From NCBI GenBank assembly GCA_031288765.1, contig JAITQV010000279.1, positions 1-6,726 of the forward strand: a stretch of DNA of 6,726 bases, given 5' to 3'. The first letter of the stretch is position 1, and each line of letters opens with the position of its first letter. Origin of the DNA: Planctomycetaceae bacterium (GTDB taxonomy: Bacteria > Planctomycetota > Planctomycetia > Pirellulales > Thermoguttaceae). Positions 1 through 6,353 of this stretch are shown piece after piece. Position numbers and translations under genes: made by a program. The notes under the pieces were generated by a model that was not told the origin of the DNA, searched no databases, and saw only the letters and a list, made by a program, of their open reading frames with translations.

Positions 1-60
1 ATCCGGCGGTTGCGCTGCGCTTCACCGCCGGTTATGCACATCACACCCCTTGCGGGGTTA
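1..60 (+). repeat. Family A double-hairpin repeat, copy A1
   Basis: The unit has two stem-loops joined by a conserved linker. Stem 1 pairs CCGGCGGT (3-10) with ACCGCCGG (24-31) around a loop rich in TGCGCT. The linker is TTATGCACATC. Stem 2 pairs ACCCC (45-49) with GGGGT (54-58) around TTGC. Copies occur at 181-240 (inverted), 340-400 and 2700-2757. It may start before the window edge. It resembles REP-type intergenic repeats; function unknown. Confidence 0.8.
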
Positions 61-83
61 AGATTCCGATTGCCGTGTGAAAA

Positions 84-150
84 CAAAAATTTGTCGGCGA
101 ACACCGACGCAACCGTCCGCCGACAAATTTCTCAGTCGGCTAACGCCGAC
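84..150. repeat. Family C stem-loops, two direct copies plus enclosing inverted repeat
   Basis: Two related stem-loops lie in direct orientation 42 bp apart: GTCGGC-GAAC-ACCGAC (93-108) and GTCGGC-TAAC-GCCGAC (135-150), each followed by GACGCAA or its continuation. The first is also part of a larger perfect 13-bp inverted repeat, AAATTTGTCGGCG at 87-99 with its complement at 118-130. A third copy is found inverted at 6700-6726 near the other end of the window. Confidence 0.7.
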
Positions 151-173
151 GCAATCGCTCGGCGAGCGATTGC
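151..173. repeat. Perfect 10-bp-arm hairpin
   Basis: GCAATCGCTC (151-160) pairs with GAGCGATTGC (164-173) around a 3-base loop. The right arm runs into GATTGCCTACCC, the same end sequence as the family B palindromes at 417-448 and 2617-2673, so this may be a short-loop member of family B. On transcription either strand would give a stable stem, but there is no following T-run, so it is not a typical terminator. Confidence 0.65.
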
Positions 174-180
174 CTACCCA

Positions 181-240
181 AAGTCCCACAAGGGACGAGA
201 TGTACATAACCGTAGATGGAGCGCAGCGCAACCGCCGGAT
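181..240 (-). repeat. Family A double-hairpin repeat, copy A2 (hybrid stem)
   Basis: This is the inverted outer half of the left arm of the 220-bp palindrome. On the plus strand stem 2 is GTCCC (183-187) with GGGAC (192-196). Stem 1 is mismatched: CCGTAGAT (210-217) faces ACCGCCGG (231-238). One arm therefore looks like copy A4 (TA type) and the other like copy A1 (GC type). Confidence 0.75.
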
Positions 241-339
241 TATAACCCCAAAAAACATAAGCCCCGCACGGGGCGAGATTATCAACCGACACAAGAATAA
301 TCTCGCCCTTGCAGGGCTTTGGGGTGTTGGGGGGTGTTG

Positions 340-400
340 ATCCGTAGGTTGCGCTTCGCTCCACCTACGGTTATGCACATCTCGTCCCTTGCGGGACTTT
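340..400 (+). repeat. Family A double-hairpin repeat, copy A4
   Basis: Stem 1 pairs CCGTAGGT (342-349) with ACCTACGG (363-370); stem 2 pairs GTCCC (384-388) with GGGAC (393-397) around TTGC. Compared with copy A1, the two central base pairs of stem 1 differ on both arms, so pairing is kept. It forms the outer part of the right arm of the 220-bp palindrome. Confidence 0.8.
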
Positions 401-416
401 AAGGCAACCGCTACGG

Positions 417-448
417 CGAAGAGCTTTCACCCAACGATTACCTACCTT
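417..448 (+). repeat. Family B repeat block, copy B1 (left arm degenerate)
   Basis: This 32-base block matches 2639-2670 with two differences, covering the conserved loop (CTTTCACCCAACG) and the right arm GATTACCTACCTT. The left arm seen in the 2617-2673 copy is not preserved here; the sequence before it (401-416) has only a vague GGCAACC resemblance. It lies about 40 bp beyond the ATPase stop codon. Confidence 0.7.
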
Positions 449-451
449 GTA

Positions 452-489
452 TTGCCAATCGATTAGGTTGTTCTTTTTTTGATTGGTAA
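452..489. repeat. Inverted repeat abutting the ATPase stop codon
   Basis: TTGCCAATC (452-460) pairs with GATTGGTAA (481-489) with a single G-T type mismatch around a 20-base loop that includes a run of seven T on the plus strand. It ends one base from the TGA of the ATPase gene. In the ATPase transcript the run becomes A's in the loop with no U-run after the stem, so it is not a canonical rho-independent terminator, though it could protect or delimit the 3' end. Confidence 0.4.
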
Positions 490-490
490 T

Positions 491-2533
491 TCACGCGTTG
501 GGCGATGATTCGCGTTTGATATTGAGGATGAGGGAGGCGTTTAGGACGACTAAAATGGAACCGGCATTGTGAACCAACGCCCCCACAATCGGTCCCATCA
601 TTCCGCTCGAAGCCAGTAAAATCGCAACAACATTAATACTCATTGATAATATAATATTGGCGAAGATTGTCCGTTTTGTTTTTCGTGCCAGTCGCACCAG
701 AAACGGCAATCGCGAAATGTCGTCGCCAATCAACACAATATCGGCGGCGTTTACTGTTAGGTCACTGCCGACCCGCCCCATTGCAATTCCGACGTCAGCG
801 GTTTTCAACGCCGGAGCATCGTTCAAACCGTCCCCGACCATCCCAACCAACGAACCGTAATGCCGCATCTCCTCAATCACCGCAACTTTCCCGTCCGGCA
901 GCAATTCGGAACGAATATTCATAATTCCCGACTGTTCCCCGATATTTTGAGCCGCCCGATCATTATCGCCCGTCAACAAGATCACTTCGATACCGTTGTT
1001 TTGAATTTGTTCCACCGCCTTTTTTGATGTTTCACGAATTGTATCGGCAAGAGCGAGAAAACCGATTACTGTTCCGTGATTATCGTTATTTTGGCGGGCG
1101 ACCCAAATCACGGTTTCGCCCTGCCCGAAATGTTCTTCCGCCTGAGACTTTTGGAAATCGGAAAGTCCGAGGGCATAACGTTTCAGAATCCGGTCATTGC
1201 CGGCAACGACCCGCTCGCCTTCGGCAACTCCCGCCAACCGCACGGTAATTCCTTCCCCGCGAAACATTTCAAATTCGGCGGTTTGTTCCAATTCGAGATG
1301 TTTTTCCGCCGCCGCGTCCACAATACACGAAGCCAGCGGATGTTCCGACAAGGTTTCCACCGAAGCCGCCAACGCCAAAATACCATTGGCGTCATATTCG
1401 TTCACAAAAGATTGCACGGTTGTCAGACGCAATTGACCGTGTGTTAGGGTTCCGGTTTTATCGAACGCCAACACATTGACGGCTCCGAGTTGTTCCAACG
1501 CTTCGCCGGAACGAATCAAGATTCCGTAACGTGATGCGTTGCCGATAGCGGCGATGATGGCGGTCGGGGTTGCCAACACCAGCGAACACGGGCAAAACAC
1601 CACCAGAATTGTTACCGCACGCCGCAAGGATTCTTCGGCTTGTCCCAAAACGAGGTACGTTATTATCCCCACCGCCGCCGCCGTAATTAACGCAACCGGA
1701 ACCAAAACCGCCGCCCAACGGTCAGCGGTACGTTCGATACGGGCTTTTTTTTGTTCGGCATTTCGGACGAGTTGAATCATTCGGGCGAGCGAGGAATCTT
1801 CACCCACCCCTGTTGCCCGCATTGTAAACGAGCCGAAACAGTTAATTGTTCCGCCGAACACCGTATCGCCTTCGGAGCGGTCAACCGGCAAAGATTCGCC
1901 GGTCATGAGCGATTGGTCGATTGAGGTATTCCCCGAAACGATTTCGCCGTCAACCGGAATTGTTTCGCCCGGCAATACACGGAGCAAATCGTTTTGTTGA
2001 ACTTCGCTTGCCGGAATGACGGTTTCGGTATTATTTTCGCATTTTCGGGCGGTTTGCGGGGTTAGGCGGACGAGGTTTTCGATTCCGGCGCGAGCCCGTG
2101 CAATCGTCCAAGCCTCCAGACTTTGCCCCAACGCCATAATAAACGCCACTTCACCGCCGGCAAAAATGTACGAATGATGAGCCGATTCCGTTGGAAACAA
2201 AATATCGGCGAGAATTGTTGCGGAGATTGCCGTTGAGATGAGGAGTTCGACGGAAATCCGGTGTTGCCGTAATGTTTTGACGGCTTCGTAAAAAATGGGG
2301 GAGCCGCAAAGCACAACAGCAATCCACGCAAGATTAAACGGTGTATGGAAAAGGTGAAAGAAGCTGAAAAGGAGCGATAGAGCCGAAACAGCAATAAAAT
2401 AAGGTTCCGCAATCGCGTAAAAATTGCCGTAAAAGCCGTTTGCAATTTTTTCCCTGTTCTTTTTTTCCGGTTCTGTTGGGCGAACCCGGCAACAACAGGA
2501 AGATACGGGATTTTTATCATTCGGATTGGACAT
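491..2533 (-). CDS. P1B-type heavy-metal-translocating ATPase, substrate uncertain
   Basis: This is a complete inner-membrane pump that couples ATP hydrolysis to export of a soft transition metal from the cytoplasm. Visible landmarks: four hydrophobic segments before the actuator domain (about 42-60, 67-84, 93-113, 122-140); actuator motif TGES at 211-214; metal-site CPCS at 314-317 in the sixth membrane segment; phosphorylation motif DKTGT with Asp358; the P1B-specific SEHP with His398 in the nucleotide-binding domain; TGDN at 521-524; GDGLNDAP from 567; and two final membrane segments (about 620-640 and 645-668). There is no N-terminal HMA (GMxCxxC) domain. Instead three consecutive cysteines occur at 13-15. 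The CPC motif suggests Cu+, Zn2+ or Cd2+, but the last two helices carry Asn634 and an HNAGS motif (655-659), which fit neither the textbook zinc nor the copper signature, so I do not name the metal. The ATG is fixed by an in-frame TAA at -9 to -7; no Shine-Dalgarno sequence is visible. No regulator or metallochaperone gene is adjacent. Confidence 0.95.
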   Translation of the reverse strand: MSNPNDKNPVSSCCCRVRPTEPEKKNREKIANGFYGNFYAIAEPYFIAVSALSLLFSFFHLFHTPFNLAWIAVVLCGSPIFYEAVKTLRQHRISVELLISTAISATILADILFPTESAHHSYIFAGGEVAFIMALGQSLEAWTIARARAGIENLVRLTPQTARKCENNTETVIPASEVQQNDLLRVLPGETIPVDGEIVSGNTSIDQSLMTGESLPVDRSEGDTVFGGTINCFGSFTMRATGVGEDSSLARMIQLVRNAEQKKARIERTADRWAAVLVPVALITAAAVGIITYLVLGQAEESLRRAVTILVVFCPCSLVLATPTAIIAAIGNASRYGILIRSGEALEQLGAVNVLAFDKTGTLTHGQLRLTTVQSFVNEYDANGILALAASVETLSEHPLASCIVDAAAEKHLELEQTAEFEMFRGEGITVRLAGVAEGERVVAGNDRILKRYALGLSDFQKSQAEEHFGQGETVIWVARQNNDNHGTVIGFLALADTIRETSKKAVEQIQNNGIEVILLTGDNDRAAQNIGEQSGIMNIRSELLPDGKVAVIEEMRHYGSLVGMVGDGLNDAPALKTADVGIAMGRVGSDLTVNAADIVLIGDDISRLPFLVRLARKTKRTIFANIILSMSINVVAILLASSGMMGPIVGALVHNAGSILVVLNASLILNIKRESSPNA

Positions 2534-2542
2534 GTTTATTTA

Positions 2543-2582
2543 TAGTTAATAGTTTATAGTTAATAGTTAATAGTTAATAGTT
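2543..2582. repeat. 7-bp tandem repeat (TAGTTAA)n in the ATPase leader
   Basis: Five full copies and one partial copy of TAGTTAA lie end to end; the second copy is TAGTTTA. On the coding strand this reads TTAACTA repeated and stops about 9 bp before the ATPase ATG, including the in-frame TAA that fixes the start. On the minus strand a weak -35-like TTGCGA (2582-2587) lies just upstream, followed at 16 bp by TATTAA (2560-2565) inside the array, so copy-number change could alter promoter spacing. That promoter reading is speculative because any frame of the array looks like a -10 box. Confidence 0.85.
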
Positions 2583-2616
2583 CGCAAGCGGATATTCGAT
2601 CATTTGGATTGTTAAT

Positions 2617-2673
2617 CAAAAGGTAGGCAATCATTCGCCGAAGGGCTTTCACCCAACGATTGCCTACCTTTTG
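2617..2673. repeat. Family B palindrome, copy B2, perfect 16-bp arms
   Basis: CAAAAGGTAGGCAATC (2617-2632) is exactly complementary to GATTGCCTACCTTTTG (2658-2673), with a 25-base loop containing CGAAGGGCTTTCACCCAAC. Both loop and right arm recur at 417-448, and a related left arm with upstream GTAAATC context recurs at 6584-6611. It has no nearby T-run beyond the arm and belongs to neither gene; probably a dispersed REP- or MITE-type element. Confidence 0.8.
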
Positions 2674-2699
2674 TTTTTGTATCGGGTTGGAAAATTCCG

Positions 2700-2757
2700 A
2701 TCCGACGGTTGCGCTTTGCTCCACCGCCGGTTATGCACATCTCGCCCTGCGGGCTTA
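2700..2757 (+). repeat. Family A double-hairpin repeat, copy A5
   Basis: Stem 1 pairs CCGACGGT (2702-2709) with ACCGCCGG (2723-2730) with one A-C mismatch; the linker TTATGCACATCTCG is intact. Stem 2 is shortened to GCCC (2744-2747) and GGGC (2751-2754) around TGC, with matching loss on both sides relative to the other copies. Between the RND and ATPase genes. Confidence 0.8.
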
Positions 2758-2910
2758 GAACAAAAAATAAGCTAATAAGGTTGGTTTTGTGGGGAATTAT
2801 TGGCTACTGAGGTTTTTTTGTTTGGAAAAAATAGGTTGAAAATGAGGTTTGTCCGCCTAATAGTTTGGCAAAAGACGGAATAAATACGATTTAATACCTT
2901 GCGGTAATCT

Positions 2911-2927
2911 GATTTCCGTAGGAAATC
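2911..2927. repeat. Small perfect hairpin downstream of the RND gene
   Basis: GATTTCC (2911-2917) pairs with GGAAATC (2921-2927) around GTA. It lies roughly 100 bp past the RND stop codon. On the RND transcript strand it is not followed by a U-run, so I do not call a terminator. The neighbouring ACCTTGCGGT (2897-2906) is a second mini-hairpin of the kind seen in family A stem 2. Confidence 0.45.
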
Positions 2928-3023
2928 CCGATCAATAAAAAATCAATGCAACAAATCAATAAATTTCCATTCTTCTATTGATACGTTTGTCCTACGGGCA
3001 ATTACTGAGTAGATACCAATTTT

Positions 3024-6000
3024 CTAATTTGGCGGATTTTTTCCAAGTAGGCGGGAAAGACCAAATTGAATGTCAATCACCAAACTCAGCATTAACGGCA
3101 CAACAAAAAGCGAAAACAATGTTGAACACACCAACCCGCCAATAACCACCGAACCAATCCCACGATATAACTCGCTGCCGGCACCGGATTTCACCACAAG
3201 AGGCACCATCCCAATAACCGCCGCAGAAGTTGTCATAAAAATCGGTCGGATTCGCGTCCGAACCGCCTCCCGAATCGCCTCCCGATATCCCATCTTTTCA
3301 ATAATATCCTCCTCCGATTCTCCACGACCCTTCATAAAATTCAACGTCTGATGAACCAACAAAATCGCATTGTTGACCACAACTCCTATCAATAAAATAA
3401 ATCCAAGCATTGTCAATGTATCCATCTGTTGTGTTGGATCATAATGATTGGTAATCGCCAACCCGATAAAACCGCCCACCATCGCAAACGGAACACTAAA
3501 CATAATCACAAACGGATAAAGAAAACTTTCAAATAACCCCGCCATCAAAAGATACGTAATCAAAAGCGAAAGGAAAAAACGCGACGAAATCAAATTAAGA
3601 ACCGATTCCCGACTAAATCCCGTCCACTTTCCTAACATTGCCCGCCGCGTTTGAGAAAGTTTGTCGGCGTTCCCCGATAATTTGACAAACGTGTCCGGCG
3701 TCATTCCGCCTTCACGGTGCGACTCGTCAACAATTTGTAAAATCCGAGCCTGCGCCGTTTCCAACGCCACTTCGGGCGGCGGACTGACCGTAAGACGAAT
3801 CGCGCGTTCCTGCTCCACACGCCGAATCTGTTGAGAAGCATCCGCCTTGATAAAACTCACTAATTGACCAACCGGCATGAGTTGCCGTTTTCCGTCCTTA
3901 TCTTGAATTGACACGGGAAGCGTTTCAAATTCATCCGGCGTCAACGGAATATCCGGATCACGAATCAATGTCAAATCAATATTATCGCCTTCGTAGTCGA
4001 AATCGCCCACGTAAATTCCGTCAATCATTGCCCGCGAAGTATAAGCCAGCGACCGAACACTTAACCCCAATTCCTTCGCCCTCACCTGATCAACCACAAT
4101 TTCCCACTCGGGACCGTTCAAATCATAATTCGCCGGTTCACTGCGAACTCCGGCACGGGAAAAAACTCCGACAAGCCGTTGCTCCAAATAATTCGTCGAA
4201 TCCCGAAGCCGTTGCATATCCGAACCAATCACTTCAATCTGCACGGAATTGGAACCGCCGCCGCGCCGCCCGAAAATCCCCTGCTGTTGGGCATTGCCGG
4301 AACATCCGGGAATCGTATTCATCATTGTGTTCAAAAGAACTTCCAGCGGTTTCACCAAATTGTCGTCCTTGCTCGTTACATTCATAAAAACTCCCTGATT
4401 ACGCACCACGATATAGAAACTTTTAATCGGCGGTATTTCGGGTATAACTTTTTGAGTCCGGGTATCAACAATTTTCCGTATCGCAGACGCTTCTTCAACC
4501 GTTTGCGCCTCCCAGTACGGTCTCAGAAATTCTTCGGCACGCCGTCCGACCAGAACATTCTGCTGAATCGAATACGCCGGCGGAAGAAGCATATTCCCGT
4601 TCAAAACGTTTTTGTTGCCGGTCGGAAGATAACTGGCGGGCGGCATCAGGTTGAAGCTAAGAACAGTCGCCGCACCGGAAATGAATACAATAATCACAAC
4701 TCGTACCCAAATTCCCGACAAACTTCGGAATGTCAGAAGATACACCAGATGAGTAAAACCTTCCGTCAGTTTTTGGCAAATTGTCGTCAATCCGAACAAC
4801 GAATGAATAATACGGTAAATATAATGATGTTGTTGTTTGGGTTTTTCACGAAGCCAGTTGACTGCGCAGACCGGAATGACCGTAACCGCAACCAGCAGCG
4901 AAATCAACACCGATGCGGAAACCGCAATTGCAATATCATAGAACAGTTGACCGGATTCTTCCTGAATCGTCAGAACGGGACAGAAAACCGCAACCGTTGT
5001 CAATGTTTGTGCTAAAACGGCGCCCCAAACTTCCTGAGTTCCTTCGTAAGCGGCGACAAGAACGGTTTTACCCAAATGGAGATGCCGGTCGATATTTTCC
5101 AGAACCACAATCGCGCAATCGACCACCATTCCGATGGCGAAGGCAAGTCCGGCTAACGAAATCACATTGATATTCCGACCGGCGGCGTAAAGAACGACGA
5201 AAGTTCCGACAATCGAAATCGGAATGGCAATGGAAATGATGAGAGTTGGGCGAAAGCTTCGCAGAAAAAGCATCAACACAATAATTGCCAGAATACCGCC
5301 TTCGTACATATTTTGGCGGACTAAAGCGACGGCGTTGTTGATGTAGAGGGAATCGTCATACAGCAGTTCGAATTTAATTTTGTAGCGGTCGTTTTTATAA
5401 AGGGAGAGCAAACTGCCGGGTTTGGAGATTTCCTTACCGATACGGTTGACTTCCTGCATAATACTTAGGACATTTGCGCCGGTATCGCGGCGGAAATACA
5501 TGGACATGGAGGTTCGTCCCATACTTTGGTTGAAGTACGTATTTTTTTTCAGGGCGAGGCAAGGGGTTGCGATATCTTTGAGATAGATGGGCGCGCCGTC
5601 GACGTATTTAACGATGACGTTACGGATAGGTTCTAAGGAGTCGTACCGTCCCAAAACCCGAAACCGGATATCTTGCCTGCCGTTGGACAAATCGCCGGCG
5701 GACTCATTTAGATTATCATTCATAATTGCGGTTCGCAGTTCGTCAACGGAGATACCGGCTTGTGCCAAAACGACCGGATCGAACCGAACCTGCACTTCGT
5801 GTTCCCGTCCGCCGTAAACATCGACTTGAGCCAAACCTTTGATTCGTTCGAAGGCGGGTTTAACGAAGCGGTCGGCGTAATCATAAAATTCCGCCATTTC
5901 GAATTCGGGGTTATTCTGAGAGGTGAACAGACCGAAGGCGATGGCTTCGTCGGTGTTAGCGCTGGCGGCGCGGATAACCGGTCGTTCGACGTCATCGGGG

Positions 6001-6353
6001 TAGCGCGGAACTTCGTTAAGGCGGTTGGAGGTTTCCTGCACGGCGCGGCTCATATCGTAACCGACGGTAAATTCGAGTTCGATTCTTCCTTCGCCGAGTT
6101 GTGCGGTTGAGGTCATTTGGTAGAGACCTTGTAGGGTTTTGAGTTTTTTTTCTTGTTCCATGAGGATGGATTTTTCAACTTCTTCGGGGCTTCTTCCTTG
6201 CCAGGTGGTTCGGATGGTAACGACGGGGCGTTCTACATCGGGGGTCATTTGGACGGGTACGGCGGTCAGAGCCAGAATTCCGAAGAGGATTGTCAGCAAG
6301 ACGCCGACGGCAACTTTAACGGGGTTGTTAATTGAGAATTTAATAATGTCCAT
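3024..6353 (-). CDS. RND-family efflux permease (AcrB/HAE-like), inner membrane subunit
   Basis: This is an intact 1109-residue RND pump subunit, slightly longer than AcrB (about 1050). Such proteins trimerise in the inner membrane and expel drugs or other amphiphiles through an adaptor and an outer-membrane channel, driven by protons. The duplicated layout is clear: TM1 at about 10-32, a first periplasmic domain to about 345, TM2-TM6 between 352 and 499, a cytoplasmic linker (501-545), TM7 at about 548-568, a second periplasmic domain to about 918, then TM8-TM12 to 1095. The TM4 motif reads VVDCAIVVLENI (411-422), so Asp412 is present but the neighbouring AcrB Asp408 position is Cys413. TM10 has VVNNAILLV, with Asn994 where AcrB has Lys940. 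The Arg and Thr of the relay in TM11 are retained (Arg1034, Thr1041). It lacks the VDGAVV motif of CzcA-type metal pumps, so HAE-type export is more likely. The start is fixed by an in-frame TAA at -9 to -7, with no Shine-Dalgarno. No adaptor or channel gene is in the window. Confidence 0.95.
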   Translation of the reverse strand: MDIIKFSINNPVKVAVGVLLTILFGILALTAVPVQMTPDVERPVVTIRTTWQGRSPEEVEKSILMEQEKKLKTLQGLYQMTSTAQLGEGRIELEFTVGYDMSRAVQETSNRLNEVPRYPDDVERPVIRAASANTDEAIAFGLFTSQNNPEFEMAEFYDYADRFVKPAFERIKGLAQVDVYGGREHEVQVRFDPVVLAQAGISVDELRTAIMNDNLNESAGDLSNGRQDIRFRVLGRYDSLEPIRNVIVKYVDGAPIYLKDIATPCLALKKNTYFNQSMGRTSMSMYFRRDTGANVLSIMQEVNRIGKEISKPGSLLSLYKNDRYKIKFELLYDDSLYINNAVALVRQNMYEGGILAIIVLMLFLRSFRPTLIISIAIPISIVGTFVVLYAAGRNINVISLAGLAFAIGMVVDCAIVVLENIDRHLHLGKTVLVAAYEGTQEVWGAVLAQTLTTVAVFCPVLTIQEESGQLFYDIAIAVSASVLISLLVAVTVIPVCAVNWLREKPKQQHHYIYRIIHSLFGLTTICQKLTEGFTHLVYLLTFRSLSGIWVRVVIIVFISGAATVLSFNLMPPASYLPTGNKNVLNGNMLLPPAYSIQQNVLVGRRAEEFLRPYWEAQTVEEASAIRKIVDTRTQKVIPEIPPIKSFYIVVRNQGVFMNVTSKDDNLVKPLEVLLNTMMNTIPGCSGNAQQQGIFGRRGGGSNSVQIEVIGSDMQRLRDSTNYLEQRLVGVFSRAGVRSEPANYDLNGPEWEIVVDQVRAKELGLSVRSLAYTSRAMIDGIYVGDFDYEGDNIDLTLIRDPDIPLTPDEFETLPVSIQDKDGKRQLMPVGQLVSFIKADASQQIRRVEQERAIRLTVSPPPEVALETAQARILQIVDESHREGGMTPDTFVKLSGNADKLSQTRRAMLGKWTGFSRESVLNLISSRFFLSLLITYLLMAGLFESFLYPFVIMFSVPFAMVGGFIGLAITNHYDPTQQMDTLTMLGFILLIGVVVNNAILLVHQTLNFMKGRGESEEDIIEKMGYREAIREAVRTRIRPIFMTTSAAVIGMVPLVVKSGAGSELYRGIGSVVIGGLVCSTLFSLFVVPLMLSLVIDIQFGLSRLLGKNPPN

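Larger units (their letters stand above)
181..400. repeat. 220-bp imperfect palindrome, MITE-like inverted pair of family A composites
   Basis: The left arm (181-282) and right arm (297-400) are inverted copies around a 14-base centre. The innermost 12 bp (271-282 and 297-308) match perfectly, and the outer 60 bp match with about six differences. Each arm runs from the outside as CTCG-hairpin end, linker, family A stem 1 and a second GCCC/GGGC hairpin near the centre. The outer ends are AAAGTCCC (180-187) and its complement (393-400). The size and terminal palindromes suggest a non-autonomous mobile element or a head-to-head repeat dimer. No transposase is encoded, and I see no clear target duplication. 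The inverted similarity extends a little beyond both ends into family B-like sequence. Confidence 0.7.
1..490. other. Intergenic repeat cluster without a credible gene
   Basis: This stretch downstream of the ATPase gene is almost entirely palindromic repeat sequence from three families, listed separately. The open frames that cross it on both strands are translations of the repeats: the same short peptide flavour recurs wherever a family A unit is read, and no frame has a ribosome binding site or recognisable domain. The unassigned remainder (about 60-83, 174-180, 401-416) shows nothing I can interpret. Confidence 0.75.
2534..3023. other. Intergenic region between the RND and ATPase genes
   Basis: This 490-bp gap holds, from the ATPase side, a 7-bp tandem repeat, a family B palindrome, a family A unit and a small hairpin, each listed separately. 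The rest (about 2758-2910 and 2928-3023) is AT-rich, with T- and A-runs and no frame that looks coding. I could not find a convincing terminator for the RND gene in it. The ATPase promoter must lie here if the gene is transcribed independently. Confidence 0.7.

Noticed and set aside
84..180. CRISPR array
   Set aside because: The family C units repeat only twice, 42 bp apart, with mismatches and no unique spacers of regular length; no cas genes are nearby.
314..334. G-quadruplex in the G-rich strand of the 220-bp palindrome
   Set aside because: There are three G-runs, the last of six G, so four separated runs of three do not exist; only a weak two-tetrad form is possible.
10..378. Overlapping open frames on both strands across the left repeat cluster
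   Set aside because: They simply translate the palindromic repeats, contain repeated peptide fragments from each family A unit, and have no ribosome binding site or domain.
452..489. Rho-independent terminator for the ATPase gene
   Set aside because: The stem has a 20-base loop and, on the ATPase transcript, no U-run after it.
401..2673. Integron gene cassette with attC-like palindromes around the ATPase
   Set aside because: One ACCCAAC in the family B loop matches RYYYAAC, but there is no paired GTTRRRY core site in the right place, and the gene is far larger and better separated than typical cassettes.
4179..5015. Long plus-strand open frame (278 codons) inside the RND gene
   Set aside because: It is antisense to a region encoding conserved RND membrane helices. 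Its peptide is rich in Arg, Asn and His with no domain, as expected from the reverse complement of a codon-biased gene.
3024..6353. CzcA/CusA-type heavy-metal RND pump working with the neighbouring metal ATPase
   Set aside because: The TM4 signature VDGAVV of metal pumps is absent and replaced by VVDCAIVV, and I see no CusA-like methionine cluster. Proximity alone is not enough to assign a metal substrate.
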